Below, one piece after another: positions 9,676 to 18,418 of a DNA stretch of 64,000 bases. The notes beneath the pieces were generated by a model, which saw nothing but the letters and a program-made list of their open reading frames with translations, did no database searches and was not told the origin of the DNA. The DNA is taken from positions 124,001 through 188,000 of the forward strand of contig NZ_JAMZCY010000006.1 of the NCBI RefSeq assembly GCF_024519285.1, in the 5' to 3' direction. The position numbers were made by a program, and so were the translations under genes. Each line of letters begins with the position of its first letter. Position 1 is the stretch's first letter. This DNA comes from Cohnella sp. WQ 127256 (lineage in GTDB: Bacteria > Bacillota > Bacilli > Paenibacillales > Paenibacillaceae).

Positions 9676-10542
9676 TTATAACTTCCGCTGAACTTGGGTG
9701 GAGTTGCGCAAATATTTGGACGGAGAGAGACCGACAATTTTCTTGAAGAGCTTAATGAAATTAGAGTAATCGTTAAACCCAGTAAGGTAACAAACCTCCG
9801 TCGTTTGGTGGCCTTGCGAAAGTAATTCCTTCGCTTTAATAATGCGTTTCATCATAATGAATTTGTGTATGCCTAGACCGGTTTCAGACTTGAAAAGCCG
9901 ACTTAAATAATAGCGGTTGATAAAGAAAATCCGCTCGAGTGCCTCTAGGGTAAGCTCGGCGTCCAGGTGCGTTTCAATATACCCAATTACAGGGACAAGC
10001 TTGACTGAGATCGTAACGGATGGGGGTGAGGGATTGGGGCTGCTCATCTCAAAGTACTCGTTGATAAACACGAGTAACTCGATCAAATAGGATTGGGAAA
10101 GGACTTTGGCAGACGAGGATTCCTCGATCGCGTACTTCTCCCAACGGTCGAATAGTCCCATGATAATTTCTAGCTGCTGAGGTGTGAGTCTCAAATGGTT
10201 ATGCTCGCCGTTCGCGCGGTTCAGGAAGCATCTGAGAAGATTATAATTGCTTGGACTAAAGCGAGTCGGTATGTTCGGGTCAAAAAAAACGAGTATCCGT
10301 TCGTACTCCTCGGTATTCGCGGTCGCTACTCGTTTATGGATTTCTTTGTGATTAATAACGACTAGATCACCTGAGGTAAGCTTGTAAACCTGTTTACCAA
10401 TGAAGTAACTGGTCTCTCCTTTAAGCAACAGGTAAATCTCGAAATAATCGTGCAGATGAAATTCCCAAGTTGGATTCTGGTGGATGCTCGTCCGGTCATA
10501 GAAGATCTCTACATTGGGGGTCGTGTTCTTCATGTTAGCCAT
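9676..10542 (-). CDS. AraC-family transcriptional regulator with cupin domain
   Basis: This 288-residue regulator has an N-terminal cupin-like sensor (FHLHDYFEIYLLLKGETSYFIG, about residues 27-48) and a C-terminal pair of AraC helix-turn-helix motifs from about residue 185. The conserved block TEVCYLTGFNDYSNFIKLFKKIVGLSPSKY closes the domain. AAAGGA precedes ATG 10542. It is divergent from the sugar-binding protein gene at 10743 and shares its 200-base promoter region, so it most likely activates that cluster in response to a sugar bound in the cupin. Confidence 0.9.
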   Translation of the reverse strand: MANMKNTTPNVEIFYDRTSIHQNPTWEFHLHDYFEIYLLLKGETSYFIGKQVYKLTSGDLVVINHKEIHKRVATANTEEYERILVFFDPNIPTRFSPSNYNLLRCFLNRANGEHNHLRLTPQQLEIIMGLFDRWEKYAIEESSSAKVLSQSYLIELLVFINEYFEMSSPNPSPPSVTISVKLVPVIGYIETHLDAELTLEALERIFFINRYYLSRLFKSETGLGIHKFIMMKRIIKAKELLSQGHQTTEVCYLTGFNDYSNFIKLFKKIVGLSPSKYLRNSTQVQRKL

Positions 10543-10742
10543 AGAGGATGTCCTTTCACGCCGATTTGGATATAAGCCTACGGGATCAATGAGTATCCGT
10601 CAATTGTTTTTCGACAATTTTTGCAATATCAAGAAAAACATAAAAACGGTCAAATTAAACAAAGAAATTGGTTATTTTATATCCGTATAATGAAGCAGTA
10701 AACAAGAGGACACATACGAAAAGGGAGGAATACAAACTGCTT
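10543..10742. promoter_or_regulatory. Divergent promoter region, AraC gene / sugar transport cluster
   Basis: A TATAAT hexamer lies at 10686-10691 on the plus strand, about 55 bases before the start of the binding-protein gene. No good -35 hexamer is visible 16-18 bases upstream, as expected for an activator-dependent promoter. The AT-rich stretch around 10605-10665 with CAATTGTTTTTCGACAATTT is the likely operator zone for the divergent AraC protein. Confidence 0.45.
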
Positions 10743-12140
10743 ATGAAGACAAAGGTCGTAAGGGCGTTTACCATGTTGGCAGTAGTGGCAGTATTCGTAA
10801 GTATTTTATCGGCATGTGGATCGAACAAAGGAAATAACGAAGCTTCACCATCGACTAGTGCAAGCCCAAGCTCAAGCTCATCGGTCACTCCTGAGGATAC
10901 CGGCAAAAAGCTGGAAGGCGAGATTGAGGTTGCAGCATTTGCTGGCGGATTCGGGACGGCTTATTGGGAAGAAATCGTTAAAAAATTTGAAGCAACGTAT
11001 CCTGGTACTAAAGTAAATCTGTTGACTAGTCCTAAACTGAGCGACATTCTTCAACCGCGTTTCGTAGCGGGTGACTATCCAGACATCGTTGCGAATACGA
11101 ATAACGGCAAAATGGATGTTCGAATTCTCATGCGTGAAGGCCAACTAGCTGATCTATCCGATGTTGTGAACTCCGACACGTTGGACGGACAAGGCACACT
11201 GAAGGACATTCTGAATCCAGAGGTTCTCAATTATCCTACGATCAATGTTGACGGTAAAATTGCCGCGTTGCCACTTAACGTTACCTACCAAGGAATTTAT
11301 TATAATGCGACGATTATGAAGGAAAATGGTTGGAGCGTACCTACGACGTGGGATGAGTTCTTCAAGCTTGGCGAAACCTTCAAAGCAAAATACGCTGATT
11401 CGAAAGCATTCTGGACCTATCAAGGAATGTATCCCGATTACATGCACATTAACTTCTACGGAGCACTTGCCGCATACTGCGGAGCGGATGGTTATGAAGC
11501 AATCAAAACTGCTCAAGACGGTGCCATCGAGAAGCCTTGCGTAGTCCAAGCGCTACAAACGATAGAGAACCTGGCAAAAAATGACCTCGTTATGAAGAAC
11601 ATTCTCGACAAAACTGAGGTTCAAGCACAGACCGATTTCCTTCTAGGAAAATCCCTATTCATTCCATGGGGAACTTGGGCGGAGAGCGAAATGAAAGACG
11701 TACTTCCGACATTACCTAATAAATTTGAATTCGGCTTCATGCCGATGCCGGCTGCCGAAGCGGGCGGACCGAGATACGTAATTGGTGACTATGAGCTTAT
11801 GTACATGCCGGCAAAAGCCAAAAATCCTGAATTAGCTAAAGAATTTCTAAGATTCTGCTTAACGCAAGAAAACATCAAGTTTTACTCTGAGAAGACAACC
11901 GCGATTAAACCGGTCAAAGGTGCGGTTGAACTTGTAGGCTCGTTAATTCCGCAATCGGTTCAGAACACAATCGATGTCATCGAGCAAACTGGTGCAACGC
12001 TCATAAGCGATCGTCTCGATGCCAAGATGAACGGTGCTCTCGGCGAAGCATGGACAGGATTTACGGAAATTATGCTCAAGAAGAAGACATCCGAGGAAGT
12101 TCAAGCAGCGATTGCCAAGAAATTTAATTCGACCAAATAA
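10743..12140 (+). CDS. Sugar ABC transporter substrate-binding lipoprotein
   Basis: This 465-residue lipoprotein captures a sugar outside the membrane for the two permeases encoded downstream (CUT1 family, extracellular solute-binding family 1). It has a lipoprotein signal with lipobox LSAC, a Ser/Thr/Pro linker, then the mature domain starting near EIEVAAFAGGFGTAYW. ATG 10743 is taken as the start because it opens the signal peptide; GGGAGGA lies rather far upstream (about 13 bases). It is followed by a stem-loop at 12157-12191 and the permease genes. The sugar is unknown; the cluster suggests an amino-sugar glycoside. Confidence 0.88.
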   Translation: MKTKVVRAFTMLAVVAVFVSILSACGSNKGNNEASPSTSASPSSSSSVTPEDTGKKLEGEIEVAAFAGGFGTAYWEEIVKKFEATYPGTKVNLLTSPKLSDILQPRFVAGDYPDIVANTNNGKMDVRILMREGQLADLSDVVNSDTLDGQGTLKDILNPEVLNYPTINVDGKIAALPLNVTYQGIYYNATIMKENGWSVPTTWDEFFKLGETFKAKYADSKAFWTYQGMYPDYMHINFYGALAAYCGADGYEAIKTAQDGAIEKPCVVQALQTIENLAKNDLVMKNILDKTEVQAQTDFLLGKSLFIPWGTWAESEMKDVLPTLPNKFEFGFMPMPAAEAGGPRYVIGDYELMYMPAKAKNPELAKEFLRFCLTQENIKFYSEKTTAIKPVKGAVELVGSLIPQSVQNTIDVIEQTGATLISDRLDAKMNGALGEAWTGFTEIMLKKKTSEEVQAAIAKKFNSTK

Positions 12141-12156
12141 CAGATTATAGAAGGGC

Positions 12157-12191
12157 TGTAAGGGAGCTAAGCTTGAAGTAGTTCCCTTACA
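12157..12191 (+). other. Intercistronic stem-loop after the binding-protein gene
   Basis: TGTAAGGGA (12157-12165) pairs perfectly with TCCCTTACA (12183-12191), with no T-run behind it. Such hairpins between a binding protein and its permeases commonly protect the upstream message from exonucleases and give it higher expression. It is unlikely to be a full terminator. Confidence 0.6.
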
Positions 12192-12232
12192 ACCGTCTTG
12201 AGTCGTTATTCAGTTGGTAAGGGGATGACCTA

Positions 12233-13114
12233 ATGCTTAAAAAACACGAACTCGTCTTCATCCTCAGCTTCCTAACGCCGACGCTGGCCCTATTCGGAAT
12301 ATTTACGCTCTATCCTTACTTCAATGGGCTGAAGATGAGTTTCTATGAATGGTCGGGCTTCAGTGATGTTACCACGTTCGTTGGATTGGATAATTTCAAG
12401 AGAATGCTTGACGACGATATTATTCCGATGACGCTGAAGCACAATTTGTATATTATGCTGGCTGTTCCGATCTTTTCTTTTATTTTCGCATTATTTAATG
12501 CGGTTGCAATCTCGCAATTCAAGCTCAAGGAATCGAAATGGTATCGCGCGCTGCTCTTCGTACCGTATGTATTGCCGGTAACGATTACTGCGATTCTTTG
12601 GCAGAACATGCTCGGCGGAGATTATGGACTTGTGACCTCCATTCTCGGATGGTTTGGTATTCATTTAGATTATCCACTTCTAGGTAATCCCGATACCGCT
12701 TTATGGGCACTGTGCGTTCCTATGATCTGGTCAGTCGTCGGCTTCTATATGGTTCTCTACTTGACTGCGATTAACAATATCGATGAATCTCTCATGGAAG
12801 CTGCTTCAATTGATGGAGCTAGTCAATGGGATAAGGTTAGATATATAACGATTCCGCTTATCTGGGAGACAATCCGAGTTACCTTGGTACTGTTCATTCT
12901 AGGGGCATTCAACTACTCATTCGCACTTCCTTGGATTATGACAGACGGTGGACCGGCCCGCTCGACGGAATTTATCGCAACCTATATGTACCGCGTAGCT
13001 CAGAACGACCACGAATACGGATACGCTACAGCAATAGGGGTTTTTATCTTCATCATTGCGACGGGACTTTCCTTGCTTAGCCAGATTCTTACCCGCAAAA
13101 GCAAACTAGACTAG
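12233..13114 (+). CDS. Sugar ABC transporter permease (MalF/UgpA type)
   Basis: This 293-residue inner-membrane permease has about six transmembrane helices. The cytoplasmic EAA loop, EAASIDGASQWDKVRYITIPL near residues 188-208, is where the shared ATPase docks. A GGGGATGACCTA stretch precedes ATG 12233. It pairs with the permease at 13142. No ATPase gene lies in the cluster, so an MsmX-type ATPase encoded elsewhere probably serves it. Confidence 0.92.
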   Translation: MLKKHELVFILSFLTPTLALFGIFTLYPYFNGLKMSFYEWSGFSDVTTFVGLDNFKRMLDDDIIPMTLKHNLYIMLAVPIFSFIFALFNAVAISQFKLKESKWYRALLFVPYVLPVTITAILWQNMLGGDYGLVTSILGWFGIHLDYPLLGNPDTALWALCVPMIWSVVGFYMVLYLTAINNIDESLMEAASIDGASQWDKVRYITIPLIWETIRVTLVLFILGAFNYSFALPWIMTDGGPARSTEFIATYMYRVAQNDHEYGYATAIGVFIFIIATGLSLLSQILTRKSKLD

Positions 13115-13141
13115 CCACGACGAAAGGAAGGAGGGGTAGAA

Positions 13142-13981
13142 GTGGGGAGCGCAAACCATTTTTTGGGAAGATGGATAGTTAGGCTGATTCTTGCGGTACA
13201 GGCTGTAGCTGTTGTTTATCCGTTGCTGTGGACGATTTATAGTTCGTTTAAGACGAGAACTGATTTTTACCGTAATCCTTGGCTACTGCCGTCACGAATT
13301 GAGTTTTCGAACTATTACAACGCGCTTATCAAGTCTAAGTTTTTTGAGAGCTTCTTTAATAGTATTTATGTATCGGTATTGTCCGTAGCGCTGATTATTA
13401 TTTTATCTTCTACGACTGCATTTATTTTAACGAGATACAAATTTTTCGGAGCTTCCTTCATTCATAAAATAATGATGCTGTCGCTCTTCTTGCCATCGGT
13501 TTTCGCGCTTATTCCGACGTTCCTGCTCATGATGGAATTGAATCTATTGAATAAGCTTAGCGGTCTCGTGCTCGTCTATGCTGCGGGTGGTCTCCCGATG
13601 TCGATCTTCATCTTAGCTGGATTCTTCAAGCATCTGGACACTAGCTTTGAAGAGTCAGCATTATTGGACGGAAGCAGTGCGACAAACACATATTGGAAAA
13701 TCATCTTTCCGATCGCGATGCCTGGCATAGTGGTAATTGGGATATTGAATATTATAAGCGTATGGAACGAGTATCCACTCGCCATGGCAATATTAAGCTC
13801 CCCTGAGAAGAAGACGGTCGCCGTTAACATCGTAGACTTGTCGACCATTCAACGTTTCGCGACGGACTGGGGCGCGTTGTTCGCCGGTTTAGTTATTGCC
13901 ATGCTTCCTGTACTAATCATTTACTTTATATTTCAGAACAAGCTCATTGCGGGTCTAACAGCCGGAGCGACCAAAGGATAA
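13142..13981 (+). CDS. Sugar ABC transporter permease (MalG/UgpE type)
   Basis: This 279-residue permease is the second half of the membrane channel. It has about six transmembrane helices and an EAA loop, EESALLDGSSATNTYWKIIFPIAMPG. The start is GTG 13142, five bases after a strong AAGGAGGGG site. It is 27 bases downstream of the first permease and in the same operon. Confidence 0.92.
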   Translation: MGSANHFLGRWIVRLILAVQAVAVVYPLLWTIYSSFKTRTDFYRNPWLLPSRIEFSNYYNALIKSKFFESFFNSIYVSVLSVALIIILSSTTAFILTRYKFFGASFIHKIMMLSLFLPSVFALIPTFLLMMELNLLNKLSGLVLVYAAGGLPMSIFILAGFFKHLDTSFEESALLDGSSATNTYWKIIFPIAMPGIVVIGILNIISVWNEYPLAMAILSSPEKKTVAVNIVDLSTIQRFATDWGALFAGLVIAMLPVLIIYFIFQNKLIAGLTAGATKG

Positions 13982-14022
13982 GCATTTGGCGATATCAAAC
14001 AACATGGATAGGAGTGATCCCT

Positions 14023-15315
14023 ATGGCTGGTCTCAAAATAGCCGTAATCGGCGCTGGTAGCTCATACACGCCGGAGTTAATTGGCGGCTTCATCAAAAGA
14101 AAAGACGAGCTTCAAGTTGAGAAGCTCTATCTAATGGACATTAATCTTTCCAAGCTCGAAACGGTAGGTAACTTCGCTAAGAAGCTGCTTGAGAAGGGCG
14201 GAATCAAATGCGAGGTCGTCCTCACAACGGATATCGTCGCTGCTGTACGCGATGTCTCCTTCGTTCTAACCCAAATTCGGGTAGGGCAGCTTGAAGCCCG
14301 TATCAACGATGAGAAAATCCCTCTAAAATATGATCTCATTGGCCAAGAAACGGTCGGTATCGGTGGGTTCATGAAAGCGATGCGTACGATTCCTGTTATG
14401 AAGAACATCTCCGATGTCGTAAAGGCATATGCGAAGCCAGGTGCTTGGATTGTTAACTTTACGAATCCGGCGGGATTGGTGACCGAGGCTTTGCTAAATT
14501 ACACATCCACGAATGCAATCGGCTTATGCAACTGTCCGTTCTCAATGTCGAAGGACTCGTTGAGTCGCGTGCCGGAGGGTACCAAGGATGTCTTCATTGA
14601 ATACGTCGGGTTAAACCATCTTGCGTGGATAACTTCGATCTATGCAGATGGTGTAGAGATTCTTCAGAAGCAGTTGTCTGGCCAATACGATTTTACCCGG
14701 ATGAAGAACATTCCAATTATCGATTATGACGATGTCCTTATTCGTAGTGCGTGTGGTGTCCCGAACAATTACCTGACTTATTATTATTACCCGGAGCGAC
14801 ATTTGCAGAAAGAAAAGCTTGAAGAGAAAACACGCGGAGAGGTATGCCGTGATATCGAGAACGAGCTTATGGATATGTATGCAGATCCGAACCGAGTAGA
14901 TATTCCAGAGCTACTCAGTCAACGCGGTGGCGGCAACTATTCAGAAGTGGCCCTCTCGGTCGTCAGTGCCATCGTCAATGATAAGAATGAGCGCCATATT
15001 GTCAATGTTCGGAACGAGGGTGCTCTTGATTTCATGGCGGATGATGATGTCATCGAGATTAATTGCCTTGTGGGGGCGCATGGTGCTAAAGCGATCGCGG
15101 TTCCTAACTTTGCGAACGAGCACATCAAGAGCTTGATGAGAACCGTGAAATCATATGAAAAATATGCAGTCAAAGCAGGCCTATATGGTGATTACGAAGC
15201 TGCAATTAATGCACTGATGATGAATCCGCTTGTTGGAGATTTCACGAAAGCCAAAGGGGCTCTTGATGAGATGCTGGAAGTGAACAAAATCTATTTGCCA
15301 CAATTTTTTAAATAA
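14023..15315 (+). CDS. Glycoside hydrolase family 4, probable 6-phospho-beta-glucosidase type
   Basis: This 430-residue enzyme belongs to GH4, which hydrolyses (often phosphorylated) glycosides in the cytoplasm by an NAD-dependent redox mechanism needing Mn2+. The NAD-binding sequence is VIGAGSSYTPEL at the N terminus. The GH4 specificity motif reads C169-N-C-P, close to the CNVP signature of 6-phospho-beta-glucosidases. Metal-binding His199 is in GLNHLAW, and RGGGNYSEVALSV is another family block. ATG 14023 is preferred over GTG 14014 because AGGAG (14010-14014) overlaps the latter. It follows the permeases by 41 bases and is co-transcribed with a GlcNAc-type kinase, so the substrate may be a phosphorylated amino-sugar glycoside. 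Confidence 0.9.
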   Translation: MAGLKIAVIGAGSSYTPELIGGFIKRKDELQVEKLYLMDINLSKLETVGNFAKKLLEKGGIKCEVVLTTDIVAAVRDVSFVLTQIRVGQLEARINDEKIPLKYDLIGQETVGIGGFMKAMRTIPVMKNISDVVKAYAKPGAWIVNFTNPAGLVTEALLNYTSTNAIGLCNCPFSMSKDSLSRVPEGTKDVFIEYVGLNHLAWITSIYADGVEILQKQLSGQYDFTRMKNIPIIDYDDVLIRSACGVPNNYLTYYYYPERHLQKEKLEEKTRGEVCRDIENELMDMYADPNRVDIPELLSQRGGGNYSEVALSVVSAIVNDKNERHIVNVRNEGALDFMADDDVIEINCLVGAHGAKAIAVPNFANEHIKSLMRTVKSYEKYAVKAGLYGDYEAAINALMMNPLVGDFTKAKGALDEMLEVNKIYLPQFFK

Positions 15316-15337
15316 ATGATTGAGAGAAGGTTGGAAA

Positions 15338-16342
15338 GTGGGGAACTACGTCATCGGAGTGGATTGTGGAAACAGCAAAACCCACTATGTATTATCCGAT
15401 TTGCACGGACGTCCGTTACAATTTATCCAAGGCGGTACGTCTAGTCACGAGTGTTTCCCGGATGGGTATGAGGGAACACGTCGAGAATTAACACTTCAAA
15501 TCCAGTCCCTGTTATCGCAAGCAGGGCTTACGTTCGACGACATTGCCTTTGCCATATTCGGTATGGCGGGTATTGATATTGAGGAGCAGAAGACGAGCAT
15601 CGAGAGGATCATTTCTGATATTGGAATTCAGCGCTTCAAGGCTTGTAATGATGGATTTTTGGGAATAAAAGCGGGAAGCGTCAACGGCTTCGGGATTTGT
15701 AGCATTAACGGCGCGGGCACAATCTGTGCCGCAATGGATCCCGAGGGTAACGAGCTTCAGGTTGGTGGCGTAGGAAGCGTGTTCGGGGATGTAGCAGGCG
15801 GCGCCCAGCTGGGGGCTGACGTTATTCGCGCGGTTTACGAGCAGCACTATCGGATGGGGAATGAAACGGCACTTACCGGTTTATTGTTTGAAAAGCTGGG
15901 TATCGATAAGCCCTCAGCGCTTGTGTCTGCTGTGTATGCTCAAGTGAACAAAGGTCCCATTCGAATGGATAGCTTGTCCCGTCTTGCTTTCATTGCCGCG
16001 GAAGCGGGAGACGAGACTGCCCTCTCTCTCCTAAGGGCTAACGGCAATTCAGCAGCGCGTTCTGTCGCAGGAGCGCTACGTAATTTGCGGTTTCCGGTGG
16101 ACGAGCCAGTCGATATCATCTTAGCGGGCTCCCTCTATATCAAGGGTCGGCATTCGGAAATGCTGAATGCGTTCACGACTTACGTTGATGGACATGCGGA
16201 CGGACGGACGGTTCGATATATGCTGCTTCAGGAGCCTCCGGTTATGGGCGCGATTCTATGGGCACTCGAACTGGCCGGGGCAAAACTGACGGTTGACGAG
16301 AAAGCGGATTTGGGAAGACAATTGAAATCACTGGTAAGTTAA
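15338..16342 (+). CDS. N-acetylglucosamine kinase-like (BadF/BadG/BcrA/BcrD ATPase family)
   Basis: This 334-residue sugar kinase is of the ASKHA fold. The first phosphate loop is DCGNSKTHY at residues 9-17, and a second glycine-rich block, INGAGTICAA, follows near residue 128. GlcNAc kinases and related kinases share this architecture. GTG 15338 is chosen because GAGAAGG lies seven bases upstream; an in-frame TTG at 15320 has no site. It lies 22 bases after the GH4 gene. It may phosphorylate the imported glycoside, which would supply the GH4 enzyme, or the free GlcNAc released from it. Confidence 0.82.
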   Translation: MGNYVIGVDCGNSKTHYVLSDLHGRPLQFIQGGTSSHECFPDGYEGTRRELTLQIQSLLSQAGLTFDDIAFAIFGMAGIDIEEQKTSIERIISDIGIQRFKACNDGFLGIKAGSVNGFGICSINGAGTICAAMDPEGNELQVGGVGSVFGDVAGGAQLGADVIRAVYEQHYRMGNETALTGLLFEKLGIDKPSALVSAVYAQVNKGPIRMDSLSRLAFIAAEAGDETALSLLRANGNSAARSVAGALRNLRFPVDEPVDIILAGSLYIKGRHSEMLNAFTTYVDGHADGRTVRYMLLQEPPVMGAILWALELAGAKLTVDEKADLGRQLKSLVS

Positions 16343-16361
16343 CTTAAAGGAGAGATGGCTT

Positions 16362-17156
16362 ATGCAATGGGAACAGCTAACGTCCACAGGGTTTGCGGAA
16401 GCGGTTAAGGAGACGGGAGTATGCATTCTTCCGCTCGGCGTTCTTGAGAAGCATAGCGAGCATTTGCCACTCGGCACGGATTTTCTGAATGCACATGGGA
16501 TATCCGTCTTGGCAGCGGAGAAGGAGCCGGCTGTCGTGTTTCCCCCTTTTTACTTCGGACAGATTTATGAAGCCCGCTGTTTCCCTGGAACGTTCACGAT
16601 CAAACCGACATTGCTGCTTGAGCTATTTCAGAGTGTATTTGATGAGATCGGTCGTAATGGCTTCAAGAAAATTATTCTCTATAACACGCACGGTGGAAAC
16701 TGGCATTTTCTCCAATTCCTAAACCAGTGCAGCCTATGGGAAGAGAAAAGCTATCAAGTGTACTTGTATGTAGAGCGATTGAGCGAGGAAATCAAAGCTC
16801 TAACCGGTATGGACCAAGGACATGCGGACGAATGGGAGACAACGTTATCTCATGGAATAAGCCCTAATCTTACCCAATGGGACAAAGTTCCGAAGGAGCC
16901 CGCGCTCCCACTTGGCAGGCTTAGCCATATTCCCAACGCAGGAACAGGAATTCATTGGTATGCAGAATATCCGGATCATTATGCTGGCGACGCGCGTAAA
17001 GCGTCGGCTGAACTCTCAAAACCGCTTGTCGATTTGCATGTAAGTCATTTCGCGAGCTTCATCAGTGCTGTGAAGAAAGACGAGGCTGTGGCAGGTTTAA
17101 ACGCGGAGTTCTTCGGTCTGGTTCGTGAAGTGTCTGGCGGTCAGAGTAAGAGTTAA
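16362..17156 (+). CDS. Creatininase-family amidohydrolase
   Basis: This 264-residue metal-dependent amidohydrolase is of the creatininase superfamily. The N-terminal metal site is visible as LEKHSEHLPLGTD (E29, H34 and D40). NTHGGN lies near residue 110 and HADEWETTLS near residue 150, matching the family's HAGxxET block. Members hydrolyse creatinine, formamides of flavin precursors and other cyclic or linear amides. AAGGAGAG precedes ATG 16362. Its place between a GlcNAc-type kinase and glycerate kinase/NagA suggests it cleaves an amide on the imported amino sugar, but the substrate is not known. Confidence 0.8.
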   Translation: MQWEQLTSTGFAEAVKETGVCILPLGVLEKHSEHLPLGTDFLNAHGISVLAAEKEPAVVFPPFYFGQIYEARCFPGTFTIKPTLLLELFQSVFDEIGRNGFKKIILYNTHGGNWHFLQFLNQCSLWEEKSYQVYLYVERLSEEIKALTGMDQGHADEWETTLSHGISPNLTQWDKVPKEPALPLGRLSHIPNAGTGIHWYAEYPDHYAGDARKASAELSKPLVDLHVSHFASFISAVKKDEAVAGLNAEFFGLVREVSGGQSKS

Positions 17157-17170
17157 GAGTTATGCACATG

Positions 17171-17215
17171 AAATCGCCCGCAATAGTCGGTTCTCCCGGC
17201 GATGGCGGGCGATTT
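17171..17215. other. Perfect inverted repeat between creatininase and glycerate kinase genes
   Basis: AAATCGCCCGC (17171-17181) is perfectly complementary to GCGGGCGATTT (17205-17215), with a 23-base loop. Only three T follow, so this is either a weak terminator or an mRNA stability element. It divides the cluster into an upstream transport/GH4 part and a downstream glycerate kinase/NagA part. Confidence 0.5.
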
Positions 17216-17253
17216 GCGTAAGCTGAAATTGGTAAATAAAAGGAGGCGCAGTT

Positions 17254-18414
17254 ATGCGGGTTATTGCAGCACCTGATTCCTTTAAAGGCTCAGCATCAGC
17301 GGATGAGCTATGTGCAAGCATCTCACGGGGAGTGAAGCGGGTGTACCCCGATGCTATCATCGACATGCACCCCCTCGCAGACGGTGGAGAAGGAACGGCT
17401 GAGCTACTGGTTCGATCGACACGTGGAACATGGAGGGAAGTTACAGTTTCCGATCCGCTAGGGCGGAAGATTCAAGCCGCCTACGGTGTGCTCGGAGATG
17501 GCAAGACGGCTGTCATCGAGATGGCGAGAGCGAGCGGACTTCCTCTCCTGAAGGACGAGGAGCGAAATCCGCTAGTCACATCGAGTCGAGGGACGGGTGA
17601 ACTGATACGGGATGCGTTAGACAGGGGATTCCGAAGATTTATTATCTGTCTTGGCGGAAGTGCCACAAATGATGGAGGCATGGGACTTCTGCGCGCACTC
17701 GGGTTGGAATTCTATGGGGCGAATGGAAGGGAATTAGCGGAGGGCGGAGGCTCGCTTCTTGAATTGGTTCGTTTTGATGAGTCGGGACTGGATGCACGTC
17801 TTAGGGAATGTACCTTCAGTACGGCGGGAGATGTCGCGAATCCGATGGTTGGTCCCGATGGTGCTTCTGTGATCTTCGGGCCACAGAAGGGTGCTGATGA
17901 AGTGGCGGTTGTCCGCTTAGACGAAGGTTTAAATAAACTTGCAGACTGTATACTTGCGCAGAAAGGGTTGGAAGTAAGGGGGATGGCAGGTGGGGGAGCA
18001 GCGGGTGGGATGGGCGCTTCATTAGCTGTATTCCTGCACTCCGATATCCAACCAGGAATTGAGCTTGTTCTGCAAGCAACCGGCTTTGAGGCTACCTTGA
18101 AAAGGGCTGACTTTGTGGTTACCGGAGAAGGCAGACTGGATGAGCAGACCTTATCGGGTAAGACGATATCCGGTGTCTGCCGTTTCGCTCGTAAGCATGG
18201 GGTACCTGTATTGGGAATTTGCGGAGGCAAGGAATTAACGGGAAAAGAGCTTGATGAGCTGGGTCTTACAGCGGCATTCTCTGTCGTGCAGAATCCTTGC
18301 TCCTTGCAAGAGGCATTCTCTCGGACTTCAGAATGGGTGGAAGAGACGACTATGCAGCTGTTTCGCCTAGTTCGGGCAACGGGCTTCACATCTCGCAACC
18401 AAGAGGGGGGTTAA
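17254..18414 (+). CDS. Glycerate kinase (GarK/GlxK family)
   Basis: This 386-residue kinase phosphorylates D-glycerate to 2- or 3-phosphoglycerate, feeding it into glycolysis. Family blocks are the N-terminal APDSFKGSASADE, HPLADGGEGTAELLV, the glycine-rich CLGGSATNDGGMGLLRALG and VTGEGRLDEQTLSGKT. AAGGAGGCG precedes ATG 17254. It is close to nagA (five bases between genes) and so probably co-transcribed with it. A glycerate kinase in an amino-sugar cluster is unusual and hints that the imported compound carries a glyceryl or glycerate group, or yields glycerate on breakdown. Confidence 0.9.
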   Translation: MRVIAAPDSFKGSASADELCASISRGVKRVYPDAIIDMHPLADGGEGTAELLVRSTRGTWREVTVSDPLGRKIQAAYGVLGDGKTAVIEMARASGLPLLKDEERNPLVTSSRGTGELIRDALDRGFRRFIICLGGSATNDGGMGLLRALGLEFYGANGRELAEGGGSLLELVRFDESGLDARLRECTFSTAGDVANPMVGPDGASVIFGPQKGADEVAVVRLDEGLNKLADCILAQKGLEVRGMAGGGAAGGMGASLAVFLHSDIQPGIELVLQATGFEATLKRADFVVTGEGRLDEQTLSGKTISGVCRFARKHGVPVLGICGGKELTGKELDELGLTAAFSVVQNPCSLQEAFSRTSEWVEETTMQLFRLVRATGFTSRNQEGG

Positions 18415-18418
18415 TCAC